64,000 nt of DNA from Variovorax sp. PBS-H4 (GTDB lineage Bacteria > Pseudomonadota > Gammaproteobacteria > Burkholderiales > Burkholderiaceae_C). The position numbers and the translations under genes were made by a program. Shown piece by piece: positions 25,636 through 34,402 of the stretch (its first letter is position 1; every line of letters begins with the position of its first letter). Under the pieces are notes generated by a model that saw nothing but the letters and a program-made list of their open reading frames with translations, was not told the origin of the DNA and made no database searches. The stretch is from assembly GCF_901827205.1 (NCBI RefSeq), contig NZ_LR594675.1, positions 3,038,001 through 3,102,000 of the forward strand, written 5' to 3'.

Positions 25636-26450
25636 AAGAAGATGGTTTTGCCAACGACAAGAATCGCAGCCATGCCGACGGCGATCTGCTGGTGGTTCGC
25701 GAAGGCGGCATCCTGCGCCTGACCCTCAACCGCCCGCAGCGCCGCAATGCGTTGACGGACGCAGTGCTCCTGGGCCTGCGCGACGAACTGGCCGCGGCCT
25801 CGAAAGACACAACGCTGCGCGCCGTCATCCTCACCGGCGCCGGCGACAAGGCCTTCTGCGCCGGTGCCGACCTGACCCCGGGCGATACGCCGTTCCAGCC
25901 CGATTTCGCGCGCCTGACATTGCCGATGGCCGACCTGATGCGGGCGGCGCATGACTGCCACGTCCCCATCATCGGCCGCATCAACGGCGTCTGCATGGCG
26001 GGGGGCATGGGTCTCTTCGGGCTGTGCGACATGGCCATTGCCGTCGATGACGCGCGCTTCGGCATGCCCGAGGTGAAGGTCGGCATCTTCCCGATGCAGA
26101 TTCTCGTGGTGCTGCGCGACCTCATTCCGCCGCGCTTCCTCAACGAGATGTGCATGACGGGAAAGCCCATCGATGCCGCGACCGCGTTCTCCATCGGATT
26201 GCTGAACAAGGTGGTCCCGGCGGCCGAGCTCGACGCTGCCGTGGACAGCCTCGTGCAGGATCTCCTTGCGGTGTCGCCGATGGCCAACCGGCGCGGAAAA
26301 TATGCGCTGCGCGCGGTGGAGGCCATGGCGTTTCCGGAGCGCGTGGCATTCACCGAGACAGCCATCAGCGCGATGATCCAGACGCAGGATGCGCGCGAAG
26401 GCCTCGCGGCGTTCAACGAAAAGCGGCCACCGCAGTGGAAGAACCGCTGA
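25632..26450 (+). CDS. Enoyl-CoA hydratase/isomerase family protein
   Basis: A 272-residue crotonase-fold enzyme. The oxyanion-hole segments are LNRPQRRNAL, KAFCAGADL and GVCMAGGMGLFGLCDMAIA; MPEVKVGIFP follows at the active-site helix. Reactions of the family include hydration of enoyl-CoA and isomerisation; the exact one cannot be read. ATG 25632 overlaps the upstream stop by four bases and has GGAGG upstream. It ends 15 bases before the convergent GntR gene. Confidence 0.85.
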   Translation: MKEDGFANDKNRSHADGDLLVVREGGILRLTLNRPQRRNALTDAVLLGLRDELAAASKDTTLRAVILTGAGDKAFCAGADLTPGDTPFQPDFARLTLPMADLMRAAHDCHVPIIGRINGVCMAGGMGLFGLCDMAIAVDDARFGMPEVKVGIFPMQILVVLRDLIPPRFLNEMCMTGKPIDAATAFSIGLLNKVVPAAELDAAVDSLVQDLLAVSPMANRRGKYALRAVEAMAFPERVAFTETAISAMIQTQDAREGLAAFNEKRPPQWKNR

Positions 26451-26465
26451 GACTCGCGCGCGGCC

Positions 26466-27239
26466 TCAACCGGCCTTGATCAACTCCGTCGTGTCCCGCT
26501 CGATGCCGAAACGGTCGCCGCGAAAGGTGAGCAGGGCGTAGTAGAGGATGTCGCCTTTGGCGTCCAGGAACACCCGCCGGATGCGCGCGACAGGCGCAGA
26601 GAGGGGGCACTTCAACAGTTGCGACTCCTCGAGATCGGCCGCGGCCACCGTGACGCGTTCATGGCAAAGGTGCAGGGCGCCGCGCGCCTTGTCCCGCACC
26701 AGCCGTGCGATCTTCACCTGTTCTTCGCCCACCTTGCCGAAGCGTTTGTAGATCGGGAGGGAGACGAAATGGGTCGAGACCGAATACGGGTCGCCGCTTT
26801 CGAAATCGACCTTGCGAATGCGCATGTACGGCCCACGGGCCTTGCCCATGTACGGGTCGCCGAGATAGCTCTCCGGCACGTTGTCGCGGCTGATGATGGT
26901 GATCTCGTACCGCGGCGTGACCGACGACACCATGTTGATCGACACGAACAGCGGGTTCTTGTCTTCGGCCGGCGTGTAGGTGACGAAAGTGCGCCGGCCG
27001 CGCTGGCTGGACACCAGGCCTTCCTTCATGAGGATCTGCATGGCCTGGCGCACCGTGACGCGCGCCACGTTGAATTCGGCGGCAAGCTCCTCGAGGGTGG
27101 GGATTTCCGCGCCGTTGGGCCAGACGCCACTCTTCACGCGTTCGCGCAGGATTCCGGCAAGTTGGGCGTACAGCGTGACCGGCCCGGGCTCGAGCCGGTA
27201 GGCAGGGGACGAACGAACAGGATTAGGCTGTGCCGGCAT
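26466..27239 (-). CDS. GntR-family (HutC subfamily) transcriptional regulator 1
   Basis: A 257-residue regulator. Winged helix: LYAQLAGILRERVKSG then EIPTLEELAAEF, VARVTVRQAMQIL and GLVSSQRGRRTFV. The C-terminal UTRA ligand domain has the usual RIRKVDFESGDPYSV pattern and ends near DRFGIERD. HutC-type regulators bind a pathway metabolite and release DNA. The reading head is nearly identical to that of regulator 2 at 35.5-36.4 kb. ATG 27239 begins MPAQPNPV; an upstream GTG/ATG extension is possible. It is divergent from a Bug receptor gene with an ATTGACGG site between them. Confidence 0.88.
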   Translation of the reverse strand: MPAQPNPVRSSPAYRLEPGPVTLYAQLAGILRERVKSGVWPNGAEIPTLEELAAEFNVARVTVRQAMQILMKEGLVSSQRGRRTFVTYTPAEDKNPLFVSINMVSSVTPRYEITIISRDNVPESYLGDPYMGKARGPYMRIRKVDFESGDPYSVSTHFVSLPIYKRFGKVGEEQVKIARLVRDKARGALHLCHERVTVAAADLEESQLLKCPLSAPVARIRRVFLDAKGDILYYALLTFRGDRFGIERDTTELIKAG

Positions 27240-27377
27240 GCGTCGGATTGTAGATGGGACATCCGTGCTTCCCCTCGCCCGGCCGTTTCGCAATCGTGCA
27301 TCCGCACATCACCTGCGGGCACGCACAAGGCCGTAAGATCATTGACGGTACCTTGAGATGAACCTGGTTTTTTGCGC
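27240..27377. promoter_or_regulatory. Divergent control region, GntR 1 / Bug receptor
   Basis: A 138-base gap between divergent genes. AAGATCATTGACGG at 27335-27348 resembles the island motif (8 of 11 bases over its right part). A TTGACG within it has no good -10 downstream. Autoregulation of the GntR gene through this site is plausible. Confidence 0.4.
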
Positions 27378-28367
27378 ATGAATGAACCCGCCTTGTCCGT
27401 CTTCCGCAGGTCTGGTCTGGTTGCGACTGCGGTGCTGCTCGTCCTTTCTGCAGTTCCGGCCGCCGCGCAGAGCAGCGCAGGCCGTGCCGCACGCATCGTC
27501 GTAGGGAGCGCGGCCGGCGCCAGCTCCGACGCGGTAGCGCGTTTGCTGGCCGACAGCTTCACGCACAGCCTCGGCCGCCCGTTCATTGTCGACAACAAGC
27601 CCGGCGCCTCGGGCAACATCGCAGCCGAGCTCGTCGCGAAGTCGCCACCAGACGGCAACAACCTGCTCTTGATCTACAACGCCCATCCCGCTGTCGGCGC
27701 TTTGTTTCCTCATCTCCCGTTCGATCCGGTCAAGGACTTTCGATCGGTCGGCCTGATCGGGACCACCCCGTATGTCCTGGTGGCAACGCCGACCCTGCCG
27801 GGGCGCAACCTCGGCGAGGCGCTGGCCCGGGCCCGGGCTGCGGGAACGCCCCTGTCCTTCGGCTCCACGGGCGCGGGATCGCCGCAGCACCTGACGATGG
27901 AGCGCCTCAAGAAAGAGTCGGGCATCGATATCACCATGGTGCACTACAAGGGCGGCGCACTCGCGAGCAACGATGTGATCGCGGGACACGTGAACATCAC
28001 CCTCGCCACACCCAGCCTCGCCATGCCGCAGCTCAAGGCCGGCCGGCTGAAGGCGCTGGCGGTTACCGCTGACGAGCGCCTGCCCGAGCTGCCGGACGTG
28101 CCGACCGTGACCGAGGCCGGATTCCATGGCTTCGTGTCGGTCGGCTGGTTCGCGCTGCTGCTGCCCGCCGCCACGCCGGACGCCGTGGTGCAGCGTTACA
28201 ACGAAGCGCTCGACCAGGCGTTGCGCACCTCACCCGTGAAGGAGCGGCTGCTGGCACAGGGCATCACCCCGACGCCTGGCGCACCTGCTGTGCTCGACAG
28301 GCAGATGCAAGGCGATGCGCAGATGTGGACGCGGCTGATCAAGGAGCTGAACATCAAGCCAGAATAA
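27378..28367 (+). CDS. Bug-family (TctC-type) periplasmic receptor 1
   Basis: A 329-residue tripartite tricarboxylate receptor: signal peptide (VATAVLLVLSAVPAAAQ), then RIVVGSAAGASSDAVARLLA, FIVDNKPGASGNIAAE, FGSTGAGSPQHLTMERLK and VHYKGGALASNDVIAGHV, all standard Bug segments. Bug proteins bind carboxylates or amides in the periplasm. No TctAB membrane genes are in the window, so it is an orphan receptor, which is common in Burkholderiales; it may sense or hand ligand to a distant system. The ATG at 27378 is used; TTG 27372 is a close alternative. Confidence 0.88.
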   Translation: MNEPALSVFRRSGLVATAVLLVLSAVPAAAQSSAGRAARIVVGSAAGASSDAVARLLADSFTHSLGRPFIVDNKPGASGNIAAELVAKSPPDGNNLLLIYNAHPAVGALFPHLPFDPVKDFRSVGLIGTTPYVLVATPTLPGRNLGEALARARAAGTPLSFGSTGAGSPQHLTMERLKKESGIDITMVHYKGGALASNDVIAGHVNITLATPSLAMPQLKAGRLKALAVTADERLPELPDVPTVTEAGFHGFVSVGWFALLLPAATPDAVVQRYNEALDQALRTSPVKERLLAQGITPTPGAPAVLDRQMQGDAQMWTRLIKELNIKPE

Positions 28368-28373
28368 AGTCGG

Positions 28374-28402
28374 TTGACCGCTCATTAGGACTACTTTATT
28401 CT
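28374..28402 (+). promoter_or_regulatory. Promoter with reversed operator-like motif, before acyl-CoA dehydrogenase 1
   Basis: TTGACC at 28374-28379 and TATTCT at 28397-28402 with a 17-base spacer make a good promoter. Read on the minus strand, 28381-28395 is AGTAGTCCTAATGAG, similar to the island motif (AGTCCTAATGAG against AGTCCTATTGAC, 10 of 12), located in the spacer where a repressor would block polymerase. Confidence 0.55.
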
Positions 28403-28467
28403 TGCCGTTGTCGCGCCGACGACGGATCTCTCCGTGCGGGCGCCAGTCAACCTTGCAGGAGAACCCC

Positions 28468-29637
28468 ATGCCCGGATTGGTCATGACGCCTTTGCGTCAG
28501 CAGATTCACGACTCGGCCAAGAAGATCTGCGATCGCTTCGACGACGCGTACTGGCTCGAGAAGGATCTCAATCACGAATGGCCGGTGGCGTACCACACCG
28601 CAGCCAAGGAAGCCGGCTGGCTCGGGATCACGATCCCCGAGGAGTACGGCGGGGCCGGCCTGGGCGTGACCGAGGCGGCCTTGCTGATGCAGGTCGTCGG
28701 CGGATCGGCCGGCGCGATCGCAGCCTGCTCCACCATCCAGGCCGGCGTCTTTGGCCCGCACGCCGTCACGGTGCACGGCAACGACGAGCAGAAGAGGCGC
28801 ATCCTTCCGCGGCTGGCGACCGGCGAGGACCAGGCCTGCTTCGGAGTGACCGAGCCCGACGCCGGCCTCAACACCACGGCGATCACCACGCGCGCCGTGA
28901 GGAAGGGCGACCGCTACATCGTCAATGGCCAGAAGGTCTGGACCTCGACCGCCCAGGTGGTGAACAAGATCATGCTGCTGGCCCGGACGACGCCGCTCGA
29001 AGAATGCGCCCGGCCCACCGACGGCATGACGCTGTTCTGCACCGACTTCGACCGAAAGGCCATCCAGGTGCAGGAGATCGAGAAGCTCGGGCGCGCGGCG
29101 GTCGATTCGAACTCGATCTACATCGAAGGGCTCGAAGTGCCGGTGGAGGACCGCATCGGCGCGGAGGGCCAGGGCTTCAAGGTCCTGCTGGACAGCTTGA
29201 ACCCCGAGCGCATCATCATCGCCGCCGAAGTGGTGGGCCTGGGCCGCCGGGCGCTCGCAAAGGCGACCGAATACGCCAAGGACCGCGTGGTGTTCGGACG
29301 CCCCATCGGCAAGAACCAGTCGATCCAGCACCCGCTCGCCGAAAGCTGGATGGAGCTGGAGGCCGCCGACCTCATGACCTGGCGCGCGGCTGAACTCTAC
29401 GACGCCGGCAAGCCCTGCGGCGCCGAGGCGAACGCAGCCAAATACCTGGCCGCCGAGGCGTCGTTCCGTGCATGCGATCGGGCGGTCCGCACCCACGGAG
29501 GCTTTGGGTACGCCAAGGAATTCCATGTCGAGCGCTACCTGCGCGAGACCATCCTGCCGCGCATCGCACCGGTCAGCGGTGAACTGATCCTGTGCTTCAT
29601 CGCCGAGAAGGTCCTCGGCCTGCCCAAGTCCTACTGA
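28468..29637 (+). CDS. Acyl-CoA dehydrogenase 1
   Basis: A 389-residue FAD enzyme of normal family length. Features: YGGAGLGVTEAALL, GVTEPDAGLNTTAI (FAD and substrate loop), GQKVWTSTAQ, QSIQHPLAESW and THGGFGYAKEFHVERYLRE near the C-terminus. The usual catalytic-Glu region YEGT reads VSGELI here, so the base is either that Glu or elsewhere. It makes 2,3-enoyl-CoA from saturated acyl-CoA. GGAG seven bases before ATG 28468 decides the start. The next gene begins on its stop (TGATG). Confidence 0.88.
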   Translation: MPGLVMTPLRQQIHDSAKKICDRFDDAYWLEKDLNHEWPVAYHTAAKEAGWLGITIPEEYGGAGLGVTEAALLMQVVGGSAGAIAACSTIQAGVFGPHAVTVHGNDEQKRRILPRLATGEDQACFGVTEPDAGLNTTAITTRAVRKGDRYIVNGQKVWTSTAQVVNKIMLLARTTPLEECARPTDGMTLFCTDFDRKAIQVQEIEKLGRAAVDSNSIYIEGLEVPVEDRIGAEGQGFKVLLDSLNPERIIIAAEVVGLGRRALAKATEYAKDRVVFGRPIGKNQSIQHPLAESWMELEAADLMTWRAAELYDAGKPCGAEANAAKYLAAEASFRACDRAVRTHGGFGYAKEFHVERYLRETILPRIAPVSGELILCFIAEKVLGLPKSY

Positions 29638-30656
29638 TGCGCTCGAATCGACAGATCGTCCTCAAGGCGCGGCCGCGGGGACTGCCCCGGTCCGATGACT
29701 TCGAGCTCGTCGAATCGCCGATCCCGGCGCCGGCCGATGGCGCGGTGCTGATGCGCCACGACTGGCTGGGACTCGCACCTGCTGCGCGCCTGCGCATGGA
29801 CGAGACCGGCTCGTACAGCGCCCCGATGTCGCTGGGCGACGTGGTCTATGGGCAGGCGATCGGCACGGTCCTGCACAGCCGGCACCCGGACTTCGAAGCT
29901 GGCGACATGGCGATGGCGATGCGCGGGGGCTGGCAATGCTTTTCTTCACTGCCTGGCGGCGACCTCAACAAGATCGATCCGCAGCTGGCGCCGCCGCCGG
30001 CCTGGCTGGGCCCGCTGGGCACGTCCGGGCTCGCCGCATACATCGGCCTGCTCGAACACGGCCGGCCCGAGCGGGGCGAGACAGTGGTGGTGAGTGCCGC
30101 CGCCGGCGCGGTGGGCTCGGTGGTGGGGCAGATCGCCCGGATCCGAGGCTGCCGCGTCGTGGGCATCGTCGGGAGCGAGGACAAGCGGCGCGTTGCGGTC
30201 GAGGAGTTCGGCTTCGATGACTGTGTGGATCACCACGACCCCGACTTGGCGAAGGCACTCGCGCGCGCCTGCCCCGACGGCATCGACGTGAGCTTCGAGA
30301 ACGCCGGCGGCGTGTCGCGCGACGCGGTATGGCCCCTGATGGCGCGCGGTGGACGCATCGTCGTGTGCGGCCTCATCTCCGAATACAACGAGCCGCAGGC
30401 CACGGGCCCCGGCTGGTACCGGCTGCTGACCCAGCGCCTGACGATTCGCGGCTACATCACCTCGGACCACTTGCACTTGCGCGGCGCGTTCGAGCGGGAC
30501 ATGGCGCGCTGGTGGTCCGAGGGACGCATCCGCATGCGCGAGGACGTGAGCGAAGGGCTGGCCAGCGCGCCTGCGGCCTTCATCGGCATGCTGCAGGGGC
30601 ACAACCGCGGCAAGGTGCTGGTTTCGCTCGCGGCAGACCACGCGGAAGCGGGATGA
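29637..30656 (+). CDS. NADP-dependent medium-chain reductase (MDR, prostaglandin reductase/CurA-like)
   Basis: A 339-residue zinc-free MDR. NRQIVLKARPRGLPRSDDFE at the N-terminus and GTSGLAAYIGLLEHGRPERG then SAAAGAVGSVVGQIA are as in leukotriene B4 dehydrogenase/CurA type enzymes that reduce activated double bonds of enones. FENAGGVSRDAVWPLM and GGRIVVCGLISEYN complete the family pattern. It could saturate an alpha,beta-unsaturated intermediate. Translation is coupled to the upstream dehydrogenase by the TGATG junction. A 150-base gap without a clear gene follows. Confidence 0.82.
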   Translation: MRSNRQIVLKARPRGLPRSDDFELVESPIPAPADGAVLMRHDWLGLAPAARLRMDETGSYSAPMSLGDVVYGQAIGTVLHSRHPDFEAGDMAMAMRGGWQCFSSLPGGDLNKIDPQLAPPPAWLGPLGTSGLAAYIGLLEHGRPERGETVVVSAAAGAVGSVVGQIARIRGCRVVGIVGSEDKRRVAVEEFGFDDCVDHHDPDLAKALARACPDGIDVSFENAGGVSRDAVWPLMARGGRIVVCGLISEYNEPQATGPGWYRLLTQRLTIRGYITSDHLHLRGAFERDMARWWSEGRIRMREDVSEGLASAPAAFIGMLQGHNRGKVLVSLAADHAEAG

Positions 30657-30806
30657 GCCGCCGGGCCGCTCCGAAGGCTCTTGGCACCGCAGCCGCAGCC
30701 GCAGCTGCAGAAGAAGTGACTGCACTGAGGCCGTTGCCCGCGCGCGAGTGAGCGCCTGTCACGGGCGCGTCCGTTCCCGGACTTCGGCCGTCGGACAATC
30801 GTTTCC

Positions 30807-32009
30807 ATGACCCTCCAAGACATCTACCTGATCAAGGCGCCGACGACACGCTCGCGCGAAATAGCCGACCGCGTCGAAGCTTTCGTGCGGGACATCGTCA
30901 TCCCGTTCGAGCGCGATCCCCGGTGCACCCCGCACGGGCCGAGCGCGGAGCTGGTGGCCGAGCTGCGTTCGGCGGCCACGGCCGCGGGTGTCATGACACC
31001 GCACATCCTGGACGACGGCAGCCATCTCACGCAGCGTGAGACCGCGGCCGTGCTTCAGCGATCCGGCCTTTCGCCGCTGGGCCCGGTCGCCGTGAACACC
31101 GCCGCGCCCGACGAGGGCAACATGTTCCTGCTCGGCAAGGTGGCCACGGCATCTCAGCGCGAGCGCTTCCTGGAGCCGCTGGTGCAGGGCAGGGCGCGAT
31201 CGGCCTTCTTCATGACCGAGCCGGCCGCGGAGGACGGGGCCGGGTCCGATCCGTCCATGCTGAAGACGCAGGCCACCCGCACCCCCGGCGGCTGGTCGAT
31301 CTCGGGGCGAAAGGCTTTCATCACCGGTGCGGATGGTGCAGGCGTGGGCATCATCATGGCGCGAACCGGCACGGGCGATGCGGTCGAGGCGACGATGTTC
31401 CTGGTGCACCTGCCGCATCCCCGCGTTCGCATCGAGCGCGTGCTGGACACCATCGACAGCTCGATGCCGGGCGGTCACTCCATCGTGATGATCGACGCGC
31501 TGGAAGTGCCTGACGAAGACGTGTTGGGCGGGCCGGGCGAGGGCCTGCGCTACGCACAGGTGCGGCTCGCTCCCGCGCGCCTGTCGCACTGCATGCGCTG
31601 GCATGGCGGCGCAGTGCGTGCGCAGGGCATCGCGACGGCGTATGCGCTGCAACGCAAGGCCTTCGGCAAGCCCCTGATCGACCATGAGGGCGTCGGCTTC
31701 ATGCTCTCCGACAACCTGATCGACCTGCGGCAGGCCGCCTTGATGATCGAGTGGTGCGCCGACGCGCTCGATGGCGGTTCACAGGCCAGCGTCGAAAGCT
31801 CGATGGCGAAGGTCGCAGTGTCGGAAGCGCTGTACCGCGTGGCCGATCGCTGTGTCCAGGTGATGGGAGGAACCGGGGTGAGCGCGGACACCATCGTGGC
31901 GCAGATCTTTCGGGAAGTCAGGGCCTTTCGCATCTACGACGGTCCGACCGAGGTCCACAAATGGTCGCTTGCGAAGTACATCAAGCGGCAGGCCAGGCCC
32001 GCGGAATGA
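30807..32009 (+). CDS. Acyl-CoA dehydrogenase 2
   Basis: A 400-residue enzyme. FFMTEPAAEDGAGSDPSM, GGWSISGRKAFITGADGAG, ALQRKAFGKPLIDHEGVGFM, CVQVMGGTGVSAD and RIYDGPTEVHKWSLAKYI are acyl-CoA dehydrogenase segments. The catalytic region has DGPTEVH, as in the long-chain ACAD10/11-like branch, instead of YEGT. The two enzymes of this island therefore belong to different branches and probably act on different chain intermediates. It ends 22 bases before the convergent Bug 2 gene. Confidence 0.87.
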   Translation: MTLQDIYLIKAPTTRSREIADRVEAFVRDIVIPFERDPRCTPHGPSAELVAELRSAATAAGVMTPHILDDGSHLTQRETAAVLQRSGLSPLGPVAVNTAAPDEGNMFLLGKVATASQRERFLEPLVQGRARSAFFMTEPAAEDGAGSDPSMLKTQATRTPGGWSISGRKAFITGADGAGVGIIMARTGTGDAVEATMFLVHLPHPRVRIERVLDTIDSSMPGGHSIVMIDALEVPDEDVLGGPGEGLRYAQVRLAPARLSHCMRWHGGAVRAQGIATAYALQRKAFGKPLIDHEGVGFMLSDNLIDLRQAALMIEWCADALDGGSQASVESSMAKVAVSEALYRVADRCVQVMGGTGVSADTIVAQIFREVRAFRIYDGPTEVHKWSLAKYIKRQARPAE

Positions 32010-32031
32010 ACCACGCCGCGGGAGGCCGGCT

Positions 32032-32988
32032 TCATTCCGGCTTGATGCCCTGCTCGGTGATGACCTTCTTCCACATGGCGGCGTCTTCGCGGATCTGCCG
32101 GTCGAGCACTTCGGGCTTGCCAGGCGCGGCCACGAGGTTCGAAGCCTTGAACTTCTCGAGCACCGCGGGGTCGGCGAGGACCTTGTTGAGTGCCTCGTTG
32201 TAGGTCTTCACGATGGCCGGTGGCGTGCGAGCGGGCAGCAGCATCGCGTACCAGCCGTCGGTGACGAAGCCCTGGTAGCCCATCTCCTTGACGGTCGGTG
32301 CATCGGGGAACTGCGGCAGCCGCTGCGGGCTGGTCACCGCCAGCAACTTCATCCGGCCTGCGCGCACCAGCGGTTCGCAGAAGGCGATGGTCGACAGCGT
32401 GAAGTCGACATGGCCGGCCGTGACGTCGGACTGGCCGAGCGACGGATTCTTGTAATGCACCATGCGGATGTCCACGCCGCTCTGCTGCTTCAGGCGCTCC
32501 AGCATCAGGTGCTGCGGCGTTCCGATGCCGATCGAGGCAAAGGCGAGCGAGCGGCCCTGGGTTCGCGCGAGGTCGAGAACCTCCTTGAGGTTGGCGCCGG
32601 GCAGGGACGGCGTGGCCACCAGCGCATAGGGCGTGCTCGCGATCATCCCCACGGCCTGGAAGCTGGCCACCGGATCGAAGGGCAGGCTGGGGTGCAGCGC
32701 GCCGGCGATCGGGTGGACGTTGAAGGTCACGAGTGCCGTGTTGCCGTCAGGCGCCGCCTTGGCCACATGATCCGCGGCAATGTTGTAGGAGGCGCCGGGC
32801 TTGTTCTCCACGATGATGGTTCGCCCCATGACGCGGCCCATCTGCTCGGCCAGCAGGCGCGTGAGGATGTCGGTCCCGCCACCGGGCGCGCTGCCGGTGA
32901 TGAACTTCGTGACCTGCTGGGCCCGGGCGCCGGTGGTTCCCAGGATGGCCAGCAGGGCGGCAGTGGCGGTTCGGCGATTGCATGTCAT
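32032..32988 (-). CDS. Bug-family periplasmic receptor 2
   Basis: A 318-residue receptor with short signal peptide (TAALLAILGTTGARAQQ) and Bug segments FITGSAPGGGTDILTRLLAE, IIVENKPGASYNIAADHVA, FASIGIGTPQHLMLERLKQ and VHYKNPSLGQSDVTAGHV. It is a second orphan receptor, only moderately similar to receptor 1 in the ligand loops. It is the second gene of a two-gene minus-strand unit led by the CaiB gene, 46 bases apart, so ligand and CoA chemistry may be linked. Confidence 0.87.
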   Translation of the reverse strand: MTCNRRTATAALLAILGTTGARAQQVTKFITGSAPGGGTDILTRLLAEQMGRVMGRTIIVENKPGASYNIAADHVAKAAPDGNTALVTFNVHPIAGALHPSLPFDPVASFQAVGMIASTPYALVATPSLPGANLKEVLDLARTQGRSLAFASIGIGTPQHLMLERLKQQSGVDIRMVHYKNPSLGQSDVTAGHVDFTLSTIAFCEPLVRAGRMKLLAVTSPQRLPQFPDAPTVKEMGYQGFVTDGWYAMLLPARTPPAIVKTYNEALNKVLADPAVLEKFKASNLVAAPGKPEVLDRQIREDAAMWKKVITEQGIKPE

Positions 32989-33034
32989 GGTGGCCTCGGA
33001 ATGTCTTCAAGCAAATGGTTGGAGGCCAGCAGCT

Positions 33035-34276
33035 TCAGCCGCGGGCGCCGGCGCTGGCGGAGGGCTGCCGGGTGATGCCGTCTTGCAGCATCTGCTCGAT
33101 CTGTGACTCGCTGTAGCCGACTTCGCGCAATATCTCGGCGCTCTGTTCTCCCTGCAGGGGCGGCGGCCTGTAGTTCTCCGGCGGCGTGCCGTGCCATTCG
33201 CTGGGAACGGCCATCTCGCGGATCCTGCCCACGTGCGGATGGTCGACTTCCGAGAAGAAGCCGATGTCGCGCAGATGGGGGTCGTCCAGCAGGCTTTCGA
33301 AGGTGTTCATGGGGAACACCGGGATATCGGCCGTGGCCAGCGCTTCCTGCCATTGCGCCGTGGTGCGCAGAAGGAGCTGGTCGCGCACGAACGCGTTCAA
33401 CGCCTCGCTGTGCGCCGTGCGCGTCGTCATGGTGGTCAGGCGCGGGTCGGTGCCCCACAAGTGGCCCATGCCGACCACTTCGAGGAAGGCTTTCCAGTGG
33501 TGGTCGTGGTAGATGGCGCAGCAAACCCAGGCGTCCTTCGTGCGGTACGGCTGCCGGGCCTTCGCCAGCAGGCGCGGATAGCCGAAGTCACCCTGAGGCG
33601 GCAGGAATTTCTGGCCATAGAGATGGTCGCCGAGCACGTAGGGCACCATGGTCTCGAACATGGGCACGTCCACCTGCTGGCCCTTGCCCGTGCGGTCGCG
33701 GCTGTACAGCGCGGCCAGCACGATGCCGAAGGCGTAGAGGCCGACCGAGCGATCGGCGATGTTGACGGGCACGTAGTGCGGCTCGTCGTCGGTGTTGGCC
33801 GCCACGGCCCACGGTATGGCGGTCGCGGCCTGGATCAGGTCGTCGAAAGCGGGCGAGCGTGCATAGCGTCCGCGCTGGGAAAAGCCGACCATGCTGACGT
33901 AGATGATGCGGTCGTTGACTTCGGCGACGTCCTGGTAGGTCAGCCGCAGGCGCTTCATGCCGTCCGGCCGGACATTGGTGGTCAGCACATCTGCATCTCT
34001 CACCAGCCGCAGGAAGGCCTCCCGGCCCGAGGGCTGCGCCAGGTCCAGCACGATGCTGCGCTTGTTCCGATTGGCGGCAAGGTAGACCGGTCCCATGCCG
34101 GCGTCGCCCTGCGGCCCGATCTTCCGGGTGGCGTCGCCCACGCTGGTCTCGACCTTGATGACGTCCGCCCCCAGGTCGGCGAGCATCTGCGTGGCCGACG
34201 GCCCCATCAGGACGGCGGTGAGGTCGACGATCTTCAGGCCCGAGAGCGGGCCCGTGAGTGGCTTGTCGTGCGGCAT
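33035..34276 (-). CDS. CaiB/BaiF CoA-transferase family protein 1
   Basis: A 413-residue class III CoA-transferase. N-terminal LKIVDLTAVLMGPSATQML, ADLGADVIKVE and NRNKRSIVLDL are typical, and the region NIADRSVGLYAFG holds an Asp in the position of the catalytic nucleophile of CaiB/formyl-CoA transferase. It moves CoA between carboxylic acids. It is a close paralogue of the 41.8-kb protein. No good ribosome site is seen before ATG 34276. It is divergent from the nitronate monooxygenase gene. Confidence 0.88.
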   Translation of the reverse strand: MPHDKPLTGPLSGLKIVDLTAVLMGPSATQMLADLGADVIKVETSVGDATRKIGPQGDAGMGPVYLAANRNKRSIVLDLAQPSGREAFLRLVRDADVLTTNVRPDGMKRLRLTYQDVAEVNDRIIYVSMVGFSQRGRYARSPAFDDLIQAATAIPWAVAANTDDEPHYVPVNIADRSVGLYAFGIVLAALYSRDRTGKGQQVDVPMFETMVPYVLGDHLYGQKFLPPQGDFGYPRLLAKARQPYRTKDAWVCCAIYHDHHWKAFLEVVGMGHLWGTDPRLTTMTTRTAHSEALNAFVRDQLLLRTTAQWQEALATADIPVFPMNTFESLLDDPHLRDIGFFSEVDHPHVGRIREMAVPSEWHGTPPENYRPPPLQGEQSAEILREVGYSESQIEQMLQDGITRQPSASAGARG

Positions 34277-34402
34277 TTTCGAAGAAGTGTTTTCAACGCT
34301 GTGGGCTTAATGTACCATTATCGGAACTTCCGGTCGAGATGTTCGTTCCGGACTCTCCTGGCGGCCCCGCGCCGTCCTCCATGCCATTTCGAAGGAGCCA
34401 AA
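34277..34402. promoter_or_regulatory. Divergent control region, CaiB 1 / nitronate monooxygenase
   Basis: A 126-base gap between divergent genes. AATGTACCATTATC at 34309-34322 matches the island motif in 8 of 12 positions and also forms part of an inverted sequence (TAATGGTACATTA on the other strand). It is weaker than the other copies. AAGGAG for the plus-strand gene lies at 34392-34397. Confidence 0.35.

Noticed and set aside
30653..30751. 32-codon frame (MSRRAAPKALGT...) overlapping the stop of the MDR gene
   Set aside because: Mostly poly-alanine, no ribosome site of its own, followed by a long gap; probably chance.
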